Source of the DNA: Gammaproteobacteria bacterium Milos-ODIII6
Lineage (GTDB): Bacteria > Pseudomonadota > Gammaproteobacteria > Chromatiales > Chromatiaceae
Direction: 5' to 3'
Assembly: GCA_029228645.1 (NCBI GenBank)
Contig: JAPTHR010000014.1
Span: 2,668-66,667 of the forward strand
Length of the DNA stretch: 64,000 nucleotides
In this document: piece by piece, positions 51,907-60,313 of the stretch
Position numbering within the stretch: position 1 is the stretch's first letter
Layout: the number at the start of each line of letters is the position of its first letter
Notes under the pieces: model-generated
Told to the model about the DNA's origin: nothing
The model's database searches: none
Seen by the model: only the letters and a program-made list of their open reading frames with translations
Program-made: the position numbers and the translations under genes

Positions 51907-52284
51907 ATGATGGCAAATGATATAGGCAAGAATCTGGTGGGCAGCATGCAGGCGCTGAACCCCGTCGAGGCCGCCACCCGAGCGCGTGCGACCACGAACA
52001 CCACGGGGCGCCTGGAGTCGGCGGCCAAGTCGATGCAGGAGAAGCCTCAGGTTTCCGGGGCCGGCGAATCCCTCAATGAGGTGGTGTCCGGGCTCAACGA
52101 GATGGTACAGAACCTGCATAGGAATCTTCAGTTCTCTGTCGACGACAATAGCGGTGACACCGTTATAAAGGTGATCGACAGCGAGACCGACGAGGTGGTT
52201 CGACAGATCCCCTCGGAAGAAATCATGAAGCTGCGTCAACGTATGAAGGATGCAGCAGGTGCATTGTTTCAGGGTGCCGTCTGA
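51907..52284 (+). CDS. flaG: FlaG family protein
   Basis: 125 residues from ATG 51907 (GTG 51901 and ATG 51910 are also possible; AGGTG overlaps the first). The conserved C-terminal FlaG part is LHRNLQFSVDDNSGDTVIKVIDSETDEVVRQIPSEEIMKLRQRM. FlaG influences filament length in polar flagella. It lies between flagellin and fliD as in Vibrio and Pseudomonas. Confidence 0.9.
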   Translation: MMANDIGKNLVGSMQALNPVEAATRARATTNTTGRLESAAKSMQEKPQVSGAGESLNEVVSGLNEMVQNLHRNLQFSVDDNSGDTVIKVIDSETDEVVRQIPSEEIMKLRQRMKDAAGALFQGAV

Positions 52285-52314
52285 TAGAGCGGATGGCATC
52301 CTCAGGAGGCCACC

Positions 52315-53655
52315 ATGCCAATAACGGCAGCAGGTGTTGGGTCAGGGTTGGATATCGAGACGATCGTCACTCAGCTGATGTCGCTCGAGCGTCAGCCGTT
52401 GTTCAACCTGCAACAGAAGGAATATGAAACCGAGGCGCAAATCAGCGACTTCGGGAGTCTGAAAAGCGCGGTGTCCTCGTTCAAGGATGCGATGGATGAG
52501 CTCGGCAGCGTAGACAAGTTCCGCGTTTACGCCTCCGCATCCAGTGACGAAGACGTTGCGACGGTGACAGCCGACAGCTCGGCGGCCAACGGCACGTATG
52601 ACATCGATATCCAGCGCCTTGCCCAGCACCACAAGCAGGGCAGCAGCGCCTTGGCGGGAGGAACCACCTTCGGCGGCACTTCGGGCGACAGTCTCAGCTT
52701 CACGGTCGACGGGGAGTCAATGAGCATCGACCTGTCCACGGCGATGGACATGCAGGCGCTCCGGGATGCGATCAATGATGCCAGCGATAACCCGGGCGTG
52801 AACGCGACCATCATCAACGCCGGTGACGGCAACCAGCATCTGGTTTTGAGCGCGAGTGACTCCGGCTATGACAAGCGCGTCGAACTGTCCTACGCGGGAA
52901 GCGTCAATGCCGGGACCTTTGGATTCAGTACCATGAACAAGAATGAGAGCGGTGCGGTCATGAGTGATCTGACCAAGCTGGGCGCCGCTTTCACGATCGA
53001 TGGTATCGCTGCGACCGCGGCGGACAACGAGGTGAGCGAGGTGGTCGATGGCCTGACGCTCGAGTTGAAAGCAGTCGGCACGAGCACCTTGTCCGTGAAT
53101 CGTGACACCGAGGCGATCGAAGCTTCGGCCCAGGCCTTTGTGGATGCTTACAATGGCGTGGTCAAGAAAGTTGACAGCCTCGCCTCCGGCAACATCGGTA
53201 ACGATGGCGCCTTGCGTAGCGTGGTGAGCCAGCTTCGTTCGGTGCTGAACGAGGAGGCCAGCGGGCTGAGCGGCAGTTTCAGCACCCTGTCAGAACTCGG
53301 CATAAAGACCAACGCCAAAAGCGGCGAACTCGAGCTCGACTCGAGTGAGTTCCAGGACGCGCTGGACGCAGACTTTTCCGCAGTCTCGTCGTTATTCGCC
53401 GACGCGACCAGCGGCTACGCCACGCGATTCCTTTCTGTCGCGGAGAATCTGCTCGATACGGACGGGATTCTCGAGTCGCGTATCGATAGCCTCGAGGACC
53501 GGGTGAGTGGCTACCAGGGCCGTCAGTCCGCTATAGAGGCCAATCTCGAGTTCAAGGAAAAGGCGCTGCGCTCCCGGTACGCGGCGCTGGACGTGCTGAT
53601 CGGGAACCTCAATTCGACCTCATCCTTCCTGGCCGCCCAGCTGTCTTCTTCCTGA
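52315..53655 (+). CDS. fliD: Flagellar hook-associated protein 2, filament cap
   Basis: 446 residues. The N-terminal ITAAGVGSGLDIETIVTQLMSLERQPL and the C-terminal coiled coil (ILESRIDSLEDRVSGYQGRQSAIEANLEFKEKALRSRYAALD) are typical of FliD. The protein pentamer caps the growing filament and folds flagellin. The middle domains (about 90-330) are variable and Ser/Thr-rich. AGGAGG gives a strong ribosome site 30 bases after flaG. Confidence 0.95.
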   Translation: MPITAAGVGSGLDIETIVTQLMSLERQPLFNLQQKEYETEAQISDFGSLKSAVSSFKDAMDELGSVDKFRVYASASSDEDVATVTADSSAANGTYDIDIQRLAQHHKQGSSALAGGTTFGGTSGDSLSFTVDGESMSIDLSTAMDMQALRDAINDASDNPGVNATIINAGDGNQHLVLSASDSGYDKRVELSYAGSVNAGTFGFSTMNKNESGAVMSDLTKLGAAFTIDGIAATAADNEVSEVVDGLTLELKAVGTSTLSVNRDTEAIEASAQAFVDAYNGVVKKVDSLASGNIGNDGALRSVVSQLRSVLNEEASGLSGSFSTLSELGIKTNAKSGELELDSSEFQDALDADFSAVSSLFADATSGYATRFLSVAENLLDTDGILESRIDSLEDRVSGYQGRQSAIEANLEFKEKALRSRYAALDVLIGNLNSTSSFLAAQLSSS

Positions 53656-53747
53656 AGTCGATCGGCGCTGTCCGGCAGCCCCCGGGCCGGATCAGGCGTG
53701 CCGATTTGATTCCGACTTCGACCCCTTCAATGCAAGCGTTTAAGGCT

Positions 53748-53774
53748 TAAAGATTGACCGCCTGGAGCCGTTAA
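53748..53774 (+). promoter_or_regulatory. Sigma-28 (FliA) promoter of fliS
   Basis: TAAAGATT, 11 bases, then GCCGTTAA: only one mismatch in each half of the consensus TAAAGTTT-N11-GCCGATAA, with exact spacing. It starts 66 bases before the fliS ATG. It implies that fliS-fliT can be transcribed as late flagellar genes separately from fliD. Confidence 0.8.
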
Positions 53775-53813
53775 GTCGGGTATCCATCAACGGCGAGCTG
53801 GGACCGATAAGCA

Positions 53814-54224
53814 ATGACCCTCCGGAACACGCGTGCACTCTCCCAATACGGCAATGTGGCAACCCGCTCGGAGGGCGAATACGCCTCTCCGCACCGGCTT
53901 GTGCAGACCCTCATGGAAGGTGTGCTGGACAAGGTTGCGACGGCAAAAGGCTGCATCCAGCGGCAGGATCTCTCCGGCAAGAGTGCGCACATCACGTGGG
54001 CGAGTTCCATCCTGAACGGCCTGCGTTCGAGCATTGACATGGAGAAGGGCGGCGAGATCGCCGTCAATCTGGACGATCTCTACAGCTACATGCTGCAGCG
54101 GCTCACCGATGCCAATGTCGGCAATGTCACTGATCCACTGGACGAGGTCTCCAACCTGATGTCCGAGATCAAGGGGGCATGGGACGCGATGCCGGAACAT
54201 ATTCGCAACGCGCGTCCCGCATGA
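53814..54224 (+). CDS. fliS: Flagellin export chaperone FliS
   Basis: 136 residues. The FliS helical bundle has SPHRLVQTLMEGVLDKVATAKGCI, KSAHITWASSILNGLRSSIDMEKGGEIAVNLDDLYSYMLQRLTDAN and a C-terminal helix. It binds the C-terminus of flagellin in the cytoplasm to stop early polymerisation. It lies after a 158-base gap carrying a sigma-28 promoter, and its stop overlaps the next gene start. Confidence 0.92.
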   Translation: MTLRNTRALSQYGNVATRSEGEYASPHRLVQTLMEGVLDKVATAKGCIQRQDLSGKSAHITWASSILNGLRSSIDMEKGGEIAVNLDDLYSYMLQRLTDANVGNVTDPLDEVSNLMSEIKGAWDAMPEHIRNARPA

Positions 54225-54547
54225 ATGCCATGCCACCGCATCCCGACCGTGTCCGGCTACTGGGCCAGGCGTTGGATCTGACGCATCAGATGCTGAAGGA
54301 CGGCGAGGCCGGTGAATGGCAGCAGGTGATCGAGCAGGAGCAGCAGCGGCGCCAGCTGCTGGAACAGGCCTTCAGTACCCGCGAGCCGCTGAATGAGGTT
54401 CTGGCCGCCACGGTGCGCCGGATTCTCGAACTCGACAAGGTGCTGCTCGAGGCGAGTGGCCGCGAGCGTGACGAAGTCGGAGGGGAGTTGAGCCGCTACA
54501 ATCGCGGCAGCCGCGCCAGCGATGCCTACCGGGCGAACACTGCCTGA
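54221..54547 (+). CDS. FliT-like flagellar chaperone
   Basis: 108 residues, acidic, helical (LTHQMLKDGEAGEWQQVIEQEQQRRQLLEQAF). Position directly after fliS, small size and the WxxVIExExxRRxLLxxxF pattern fit FliT or an equivalent, which chaperones FliD and modulates FlhDC in enterics. Sequence support alone is weak. The ATG overlaps the fliS stop by 4 bases. Confidence 0.65.
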   Translation: MNAMPPHPDRVRLLGQALDLTHQMLKDGEAGEWQQVIEQEQQRRQLLEQAFSTREPLNEVLAATVRRILELDKVLLEASGRERDEVGGELSRYNRGSRASDAYRANTA

Positions 54548-54633
54548 CAGACCCCATTGAACCCCTCTGGAAGAGGCCGATACCGGAGCACGGCGAAGCC
54601 TGTCAGCGCGTGCTGGTCAGTCGAAAGCGCGCT

Positions 54634-55440
54634 TCAGCGGTGAAGTACCAGTTCCAGGATCGCCTTGCTCCCGAAATAGGCGAGCATCAGTAGCACAAAC
54701 CCGCTCAGTGTCCAGCGGATGGCGATGCTGCCGCGCCAGCCAAAGCGATACCTGCCCCACAACAGCGCGGCAAATATCACCCACGCGAAAATCGACAGCA
54801 GCGTCTTGTGCGCAACATGCTGCGCGAACATGTCCTCCAGGTAGGAGAAGCCGCTCAGAAGCGAGAGCGAGAGCAGCACGAAGCCCAGTCCGATCATCTC
54901 GAACAGCAGCGATTCCATGGTCTGCAGGGGCGGCAGCGCGCGGATGACCCCGCCGGGGTGGTGCGAGCGCAGGTGACTGTCCTGGAAAGCGAGCAGCAGC
55001 GCCTGCAGGGTGGCCAAGGTCAGCATGGCGTAGGCGAGGATGCTCACAACCACGTGCAGGCGCAGTTCCCAGCCGGTTCCGGGCGGGAGCAAGCGACTCC
55101 CGGGAAAGGCGAGGTCGGCGATCATCAGCACGGAGGCGAGCGGAAAAACCAGCAGTCCGAGCGTTTCCACCGGCTTGCCAATCGCCGAGACGAGCAGCAC
55201 GGTGCTGATCATCCAGGTGGTGAGCGAGGCGACGTTGAAGAAACTCAGGTTGATCCCCTCGGCGGTGTGCAGTTCGCCGTAAAGGGCCAGCGCGTGCAGC
55301 AGCACGGCACCGAAGCCGACTGCCAGAACGGTGGAGCGTTGCAACCTGTCCGGGTCGCGATGCTTGAGGCGAAACGCGACCAGCGCGGTGCAAACGAGGT
55401 AGAGAGCGATCGCTGCAGCGGTCAGGAGATAGGCGTTCAT
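54634..55440 (-). CDS. CcsA/YpjD-type cytochrome assembly membrane protein
   Basis: 268 residues with eight predicted membrane segments. It belongs to the CcsA/ResC-like family (inner-membrane protein YpjD/CorE). His residues in the loop after the second segment and WELRLHVVVSILAYAMLTLA are in keeping with heme-handling relatives, but a WWD-type motif is not obvious. In many gammaproteobacteria this gene lies divergent from ffh, as here. Function in this group is not settled. Confidence 0.88.
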   Translation of the reverse strand: MNAYLLTAAAIALYLVCTALVAFRLKHRDPDRLQRSTVLAVGFGAVLLHALALYGELHTAEGINLSFFNVASLTTWMISTVLLVSAIGKPVETLGLLVFPLASVLMIADLAFPGSRLLPPGTGWELRLHVVVSILAYAMLTLATLQALLLAFQDSHLRSHHPGGVIRALPPLQTMESLLFEMIGLGFVLLSLSLLSGFSYLEDMFAQHVAHKTLLSIFAWVIFAALLWGRYRFGWRGSIAIRWTLSGFVLLMLAYFGSKAILELVLHR

Positions 55441-55529
55441 GGGCTCGCAATGATGTCACAGGAAGTCAGGGGATGCATGGGTGAACCATGCGCCGGTGGG
55501 CGCATCAGGAAGTTCCCGTCCCGAAGCCC

Positions 55530-55535
55530 TATAAT
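55530..55535 (+). promoter_or_regulatory. Candidate -10 element of ffh
   Basis: An exact TATAAT 37 bases before the ffh ATG; the -35 is not convincing. The gap between ypjD and ffh is 131 bases. Confidence 0.4.
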
Positions 55536-55571
55536 GCCTTCTTTGAACTGCTGCTGAATACCCGGAATCCT

Positions 55572-56960
55572 ATGTTTCAGAATCTTTCCGACAGGCTCGG
55601 GGACGTCCTGCAGAAGGTGCGCGGCCAGGGCCGCATAACCGAAGCCAACGTCAAGGACACGTTGCGGGAAGTCCGCATGGCGCTGCTCGAAGCGGATGTG
55701 GCGCTGCCGGTGGTCAAGACCTTTGTCGACCAGGTGCGAGAGAAGGCCCTGGGGGAAGAGGTGATGAAAAGCCTCACCCCCGGCCAGGCCCTGGTCAAGA
55801 TCGTCAACGACGAGCTGGTCTCGGTCATGGGCGAGTCCAACGAGGGGCTCAACCTGGCAGCCCAGCCCCCCGCGGTCGTCATGGTTGCGGGTCTGCAGGG
55901 ATCGGGCAAGACCACCAGTGTGGCGAAGCTGGCTCGCCTGCTGCGTGAACGCGACCGCAAGAAGGTCATGGTGGTCAGCTGCGACGTCTACCGGCCGGCG
56001 GCGATCGAGCAGCTGCAGACTTTGGCCACGGAAGTGGAGGTCGAGTTTTTCCCCTCGAATGCGATGCAGAAACCCGTCGCGATCGCGCAGGCGGCCGTGG
56101 AAGGGGCGAAGAAGGGCTTCTTCGACGTGCTGCTGGTCGATACCGCGGGCCGTTTGCACGTCGACGGGCAGATGATGGATGAGATCCGCGAACTGCATGC
56201 GGAGATCGAACCCGTCGAGACCTTGTTCGTGGTCGATGCCATGACCGGCCAGGATGCGGCCAACACCGCGAGGGCCTTCGACGAGGCGTTGCCGCTGACT
56301 GGGGTCATCCTGACCAAGACCGATGGTGATGCACGCGGGGGCGCGGCGCTGTCGATCCGCCAGATCACCGGTAAGCCGATCAAGTTCCTCGGTGTCGGGG
56401 AGAAGACCACCGCTCTGGAGCCGTTCCACCCCGACCGGGTCGCTTCACGAATCCTGGGCATGGGAGACGTTCTCTCGCTGGTCGAGGAGGTGACCCAGAA
56501 GGTCGATCAGAAGCAGGCGGAAAAACTCGCGCGCAAGCTGCAGAAGGGGAAGGGTTTTACCCTGGCGGACTTCCGCGAACAGATGGAGCAGATGCAGAGC
56601 ATGGGTGGCGTTTCCGGCCTCCTCGACAAGCTGCCGGGCATGGGCCAGGTACCGGACGCGGTCAAGTCCCAGATGGGTGACCGTGAAACACGCCGCCTGA
56701 TCGCCATCATCAACTCGATGACACCGCAGGAGCGCGAGTTTCCCGGGATGATCAAGGGGTCACGCAAGAAGCGCATCGCCGCCGGCTCCGGGGCCCAGGT
56801 ACAGGACGTCAACAAGCTGCTGAAGCAATTCATGCAGATGCAGAAGATGATGAAGAAGATGAAGGGAGGCGGTCTCGAGAAAATGATGCGTGGCATGAAG
56901 GGGAAGTTCCCTGGAATGCCAGGGGGCGGGATGCCACCGGGAGGGGGATTCCCCTTTTGA
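55572..56960 (+). CDS. ffh: Signal recognition particle protein
   Basis: 462 residues. N domain (1-90), G domain with GLQGSGKTT (107-115), DVYRPAAIEQLQ, DTAGR (about 188) and TKTDGDARGGAALS, then the Met-rich M domain (about 300-462) with MEQMQSMGGVSGLLDKLPGM and a very Gly/Pro/Met-rich tail. With 4.5S RNA it targets nascent inner-membrane proteins to FtsY. ATG 55572 (MFQNLSDRLG). Its stop overlaps the start of the OmpA-like gene. Confidence 0.97.
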   Translation: MFQNLSDRLGDVLQKVRGQGRITEANVKDTLREVRMALLEADVALPVVKTFVDQVREKALGEEVMKSLTPGQALVKIVNDELVSVMGESNEGLNLAAQPPAVVMVAGLQGSGKTTSVAKLARLLRERDRKKVMVVSCDVYRPAAIEQLQTLATEVEVEFFPSNAMQKPVAIAQAAVEGAKKGFFDVLLVDTAGRLHVDGQMMDEIRELHAEIEPVETLFVVDAMTGQDAANTARAFDEALPLTGVILTKTDGDARGGAALSIRQITGKPIKFLGVGEKTTALEPFHPDRVASRILGMGDVLSLVEEVTQKVDQKQAEKLARKLQKGKGFTLADFREQMEQMQSMGGVSGLLDKLPGMGQVPDAVKSQMGDRETRRLIAIINSMTPQEREFPGMIKGSRKKRIAAGSGAQVQDVNKLLKQFMQMQKMMKKMKGGGLEKMMRGMKGKFPGMPGGGMPPGGGFPF

Positions 56961-57679
56961 CCCGCTCGAGCGTGCGCGCGGCTGTGACAGGGAGGTTGCT
57001 GGCGGCCGCGCTCGCACTCCTTTCGCCCGCGCAGTCGCATGCAGCACTGGACGGTCGACAATTGGAGTTGCGCAAGCTGGGCGACTACGTGACCGAGGTG
57101 CAGGCGCAGGTGGAGCGGCTGCAGGCCGCTCTGGAAGCGGCAGAGCAGCGCAATCGCGAGCAGTCCGGCCTGATCGATCGTCTCGAGGCCAGTCTGAGCG
57201 CGCGTGAGCTTTGCCTGCCCGGCGAGCAGGCGTCGATCCGGCGGCGGTTTTTCGATGAGCTGGCTGCCCGACTGGGGCCGTCACCGGTTTACCGACTGGA
57301 AGAATCCCGCGTCGTGATTGCGGCGGATACGGTGTTCGTATTCGCGCGCGCGGAGATCGGCGCGGAGGGCGAGTCGCGCCTGAAGGCCTTGGCCGAAGCG
57401 CTGCGCGAGGCGGCAAAGGGTCTGCCGGAGGGAGGTGCCTGGCGCCTGCGCGTCGAGGCTCACAGTGATGCCAGGCCCTTGCGTGCGAACTCCCGGTTTG
57501 CGAGCAACTGGGAGCTCTCGGCGGCGCGCGCGACCGAGGTGCTCCATTTTCTCGCCCGACAGGGGTTTCCGGAGCGCCACCTCCTCGCCGTGGCCTGGGC
57601 TGCAACCGTCCCGGCTGGCGACCAGCCCGATCACCGCAGGGATCGGCGTATCGAGCTTCGCCTTGGGTTTGAGCCCTAG
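56957..57679 (+). CDS. OmpA-like (MotB C-terminal type) periplasmic protein
   Basis: 240 residues. An N-terminal signal (AALALLSPAQSHA), a coiled coil (about 38-80, KLGDYVTEVQAQVERLQAALEAAEQ) and an OmpA/MotB peptidoglycan-binding domain (about 110-238, with EAHSDARP, NWELSAARATEV and RRDRRIELRL). The start is a TTG at 56957 overlapping the ffh stop, behind GGAGGGGG; GTG at 56972 or 56984 would keep the signal peptide. The stop codon TAG belongs to the terminal repeat of the following element, so the original end may have been different. Confidence 0.72.
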   Translation: MTRSSVRAAVTGRLLAAALALLSPAQSHAALDGRQLELRKLGDYVTEVQAQVERLQAALEAAEQRNREQSGLIDRLEASLSARELCLPGEQASIRRRFFDELAARLGPSPVYRLEESRVVIAADTVFVFARAEIGAEGESRLKALAEALREAAKGLPEGGAWRLRVEAHSDARPLRANSRFASNWELSAARATEVLHFLARQGFPERHLLAVAWAATVPAGDQPDHRRDRRIELRLGFEP

Positions 57680-57912
57680 CAGTCTGTCGGACTTAACGCT
57701 GTTTGGCTGCAAATCCGCGGATAGCGATCAACTGACCTTATCGGACTCGTCAAATAGGTCCACTATTCTCCTCATCCGATAATTTCATTTGATTCGCTCC
57801 CGCGAATTTGATGCCGGGCATCCTGCCCTTCACCCCTTCGGGGCCAGCAAAGCTGGTCAATCCGCTCCTGGCGGATTAGTCGCTTCAAACGGATAAGTCC
57901 GACAGACTGCTA
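57677..57912. mobile_element. MITE-like element with 19-bp terminal inverted repeats
   Basis: TAGCAGTCTGTCGGACTTA (57677-57695) and its perfect complement (57894-57912) bound a 236-base segment with no transposase frame. Both ends are TA, so a TA target duplication as in IS630/Tc1-type elements is possible; in that case the repeat proper is 17 bp. The interior has short palindromes (GCCGGGCATCCTGCCC, CCCCTTCGGGG, CCAGCAAAGCTGG). The left end supplies the stop codon of the OmpA-like gene. The rest of the 376-base gap to ppk2 (57913-58055) is AT-rich leader. Confidence 0.75.
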
Positions 57913-58055
57913 ACCCGCATCCCGGTGAGCGATACGGGTTGAATTTCGCCCCTGGCCAGCCGTTAGAATTCGAATGGCTTGATTTCTATCAATACAATAA
58001 TTCTTTTTATAGACAACACTTTAAGATTGATATCGAACAGCTTGGAGAGAGCCTC

Positions 58056-59006
58056 ATGACGGATTTGAGTAGCGTGGCGGCGAACGATCGGAAATCGGGA
58101 AAATCAGTTTCCAAGGACTCGGCGGAAGGCGGTGCATCAGAGCAGGCCACGTCGGAAGAAGTGGCCACCCCTTCTCTGAAAGAGATGTTCAAGCGCAACA
58201 TCTATCCCTACGAGAATAAGATGCGGCGCAAGGATTACGAGGCGCAGAAGTACCAACTGCAGATCGAGTTGTTGAAGCTGCAGAACTGGGTGCGCGATAC
58301 CGGGGAACGGGTGGTGATTCTGTTCGAGGGCCGCGACGCGGCCGGCAAGGGTGGGACCATCAAGCGCATGATGGAGCACCTCAACCCGCGTGGCGCGCGC
58401 GTGGTGGCCCTGGAGAAACCGACCGAGGTCGAGAAGGGGCAGTGGTACTTCCAGCGTTATATCCAGCATTTGCCGAGCGCCGGTGAGATGGTCCTGTTCG
58501 ACCGCTCCTGGTACAACCGCGCCGGCGTCGAGCGGGTCATGGGGTTCTGTTCGGCGGCTGAGTACCTGGAATTCATGCGCCAGGCGCCGGACTTCGAGCG
58601 CATGCTGGCGCGCAGCGGGATCCGGCTGTTCAAGTTCTGGTTCTCGGTCAGCCGCGGTGAGCAGCTGCGGCGCTTCAAATCACGCGAGCACGATCCGCTC
58701 AAGCAGTGGAAGCTCAGCCCGGTCGACCTGGCCTCTCTGGACAAGTGGGACGATTACACCGAGGCCAAGGAGGCGATGTTCTTCCACACCGATACCGCCG
58801 ATGCGCCCTGGACCGTGATCAAGTCCGACGACAAGAAGCGCGCGCGCCTGAATGCCATGCGACACGTGCTGGCGAACCTGCCTTATCCCAACAAAGATCC
58901 TGAGGTGGACCTGGAGCCCGACCCGTTGATCGTCGGCAGCGCCTCCAAGATATACGAGGAAGGCGAGCACGCCATGGCTTCGGCCCCGACCAGTTTCAAG
59001 GGTTGA
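58056..59006 (+). CDS. ppk2: Polyphosphate kinase 2
   Basis: 316 residues. A disordered N-terminal tail (1-45) precedes the P-loop kinase fold: Walker A GRDAAGKGGT (92-101), Walker B VLFDRSWYNRAGVERVMGF, and the lid helix with SRGEQLRRFKSREHDPLKQWKLSP. A single PPK2 domain of this kind usually phosphorylates nucleoside di- or monophosphates from polyphosphate; the sub-class is not certain. ATG 58056 with GGAGAGA upstream. It is followed after 21 bases by a small gene. Confidence 0.93.
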   Translation: MTDLSSVAANDRKSGKSVSKDSAEGGASEQATSEEVATPSLKEMFKRNIYPYENKMRRKDYEAQKYQLQIELLKLQNWVRDTGERVVILFEGRDAAGKGGTIKRMMEHLNPRGARVVALEKPTEVEKGQWYFQRYIQHLPSAGEMVLFDRSWYNRAGVERVMGFCSAAEYLEFMRQAPDFERMLARSGIRLFKFWFSVSRGEQLRRFKSREHDPLKQWKLSPVDLASLDKWDDYTEAKEAMFFHTDTADAPWTVIKSDDKKRARLNAMRHVLANLPYPNKDPEVDLEPDPLIVGSASKIYEEGEHAMASAPTSFKG

Positions 59007-59027
59007 GTTATTTTAAGGAGTCAGTCA

Positions 59028-59270
59028 ATGAGTCAGCATTACGAAAAACATGCGGATGAGATCGTCAAGGGATTCGTGGATATGCTCGATCAGGAGGTCA
59101 GGGATTGCCTGGATGAGGAATCGCTGCAACGGCTCAGCATGATGATCGAGTCGGCAATCAGCACCGCAGTCCTGAGTCAACTGGAGAAGGTCGCGGACGA
59201 AATCGCCGGGCTGTCCAAGCAGGTCAGCCGTCGCGCCGAGCACTACGATGCCGGAGACCAGGCTGCTTAG
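59028..59270 (+). CDS. Small helical protein of unknown function after ppk2
   Basis: 80 residues, acidic, predicted helical (DEIVKGFVDMLDQEVRDCLDEESLQRLSMMIESAISTAVLSQLEK). A good ribosome site, AAGGAG, lies 9 bases upstream, and the gene follows ppk2 by 21 bases, so a phosphate/polyphosphate-linked role is possible. No family name is claimed. The stop codon TAG lies in the TTAG duplication at the left edge of the element that follows. Confidence 0.75.
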   Translation: MSQHYEKHADEIVKGFVDMLDQEVRDCLDEESLQRLSMMIESAISTAVLSQLEKVADEIAGLSKQVSRRAEHYDAGDQAA

Positions 59271-59430
59271 GGAGCCTCTGAGAAAGTCTGGGCCGAAAAG
59301 ATTGACGATCAGAATTCGGCAGTTCGAGGCGCAAATCGCACGTAATAGCGAGCTATTGCGAAGATTTGCAACGAAGAAATGACGGATTCTGGCGTCACAG
59401 ATTGAGGCTCATGACTTTTTCAGAGGTTCC
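59271..59430. mobile_element. 160-bp MITE with TTAG target duplication
   Basis: 18-base terminal inverted repeats (59271-59288 GGAGCCTCTGAGAAAGTC and 59413-59430) match at 16 positions. They are flanked on both sides by TTAG (59267-59270 and 59431-59434), a YTAR duplication as made by IS5-group transposases. The interior folds into a hairpin, GCAAATC...AATAGC-GA-GCTATT...GATTTGC. No reading frame. The insertion lies exactly between two convergent genes. Confidence 0.88.
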
Positions 59431-59883
59431 TTAGGCCGATTCAGACACCTCGTCGTCCAGGCGAGACCAGCTCATGTCCACCTCGAGTCGGTAAGACCCC
59501 AGGAACGGCTGGGGCGGTTGACCGCCCCAGTCTCCCGGAGACAGCATCGAGAACTGCAGGGCGCCACGGGCGTTGCGATAGAGGTGGTATTCCCTTCCCG
59601 GTATTTTGCGAAAACTGCATTCAGCCGAGTGCAGGTCAAGGTCTTCCCTGGCCTTTTCCATGATTTCCAGTGCCTTGGCCTGCAAGCCGCGGATCTGGTC
59701 CGCGATCAGGTCCAGCTGCGCAGTGGTTTTGCTGCTCAGGACAAGGTCGGCTTTCTCCAGCTCGGTGGCGAGTTCCACCAGGCTGAAGGCGGGCGCCAGG
59801 CGACTGGTCGGGTAGGGGCTGCTGCGAGCGTCTCCGCGATGGATCGGATCGGGTTTGAGCGGGGGCTTTGTTTCCCGGTTCAC
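59431..59883 (-). CDS. DUF2452 domain protein
   Basis: 150 residues. The N-terminal third is basic and disordered; DUF2452 covers about 30-140, with LIADQIRGLQAKALEIMEKAREDLDLHSAECSFRKIPGREYHLYRN and FSMLSPGDWG. Function unknown. Its TAA stop (59431-59433 on the plus strand, tta) is formed by the right-hand copy of the TTAG duplication. It is divergent from rpsP with a 140-base gap. Confidence 0.85.
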   Translation of the reverse strand: MNRETKPPLKPDPIHRGDARSSPYPTSRLAPAFSLVELATELEKADLVLSSKTTAQLDLIADQIRGLQAKALEIMEKAREDLDLHSAECSFRKIPGREYHLYRNARGALQFSMLSPGDWGGQPPQPFLGSYRLEVDMSWSRLDDEVSESA

Positions 59884-59895
59884 GGTAATTGGTAC

Positions 59896-59923
59896 TTCAC
59901 AAACGGTCGATTTTGCGTAGAAT
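59896..59923 (+). promoter_or_regulatory. Promoter of the rpsP operon
   Basis: TTCACA (59896-59901), 16 bases, TAGAAT (59918-59923): five of six matches to each sigma-70 hexamer. It lies about 100 bases before rpsP in the gap to the divergent DUF2452 gene. Confidence 0.6.
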
Positions 59924-60023
59924 ACCGCGTTTCCCCGCCGAGTGGCCCTGTCTGTCTGAGTGGAAATGTTCCAGGCAAGAGGGCTTTGTCGACGGTTCCA
60001 AAGAACTTAACAGGTTGAAATAG

Positions 60024-60281
60024 ATGGTTTCAATTCGTCTTGCCAGAAGCGGGGCCAAGAAGCGCCCCTTCTACCACTTGGTGGCTGCGGACTCGCGTAG
60101 AGCGCGTGGTGGTCGTTACATCGAGCGCCTCGGTTTCTTCAACCCGATCGCGGTTGAGGGTCAGGAAGGGCTCCGGATCGACCTGGAGCGTGTCGACTAC
60201 TGGGTATCCGTGGGTGCCAAGTTGAGTGATCGCGCTACCAAACTGGTCGAATCCTATCGCAAGGAAGCCGTTTCCGCCTGA
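60024..60281 (+). CDS. rpsP: 30S ribosomal protein S16
   Basis: 85 residues. [40 protein letters not shown] is the S16 signature. First gene of the conserved operon rpsP-rimM-trmD-rplS; its gap to rimM is 32 bases. ATG 60024 gives the normal N-terminus, [10 protein letters not shown]. Confidence 0.98.
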   Translation: MVSIRLARSGAKKRPFYHLVAADSRRARGGRYIERLGFFNPIAVEGQEGLRIDLERVDYWVSVGAKLSDRATKLVESYRKEAVSA

Positions 60282-60313
60282 GCAGCTTCGGCCAGCGGGC
60301 CCCGGACGCTTGC

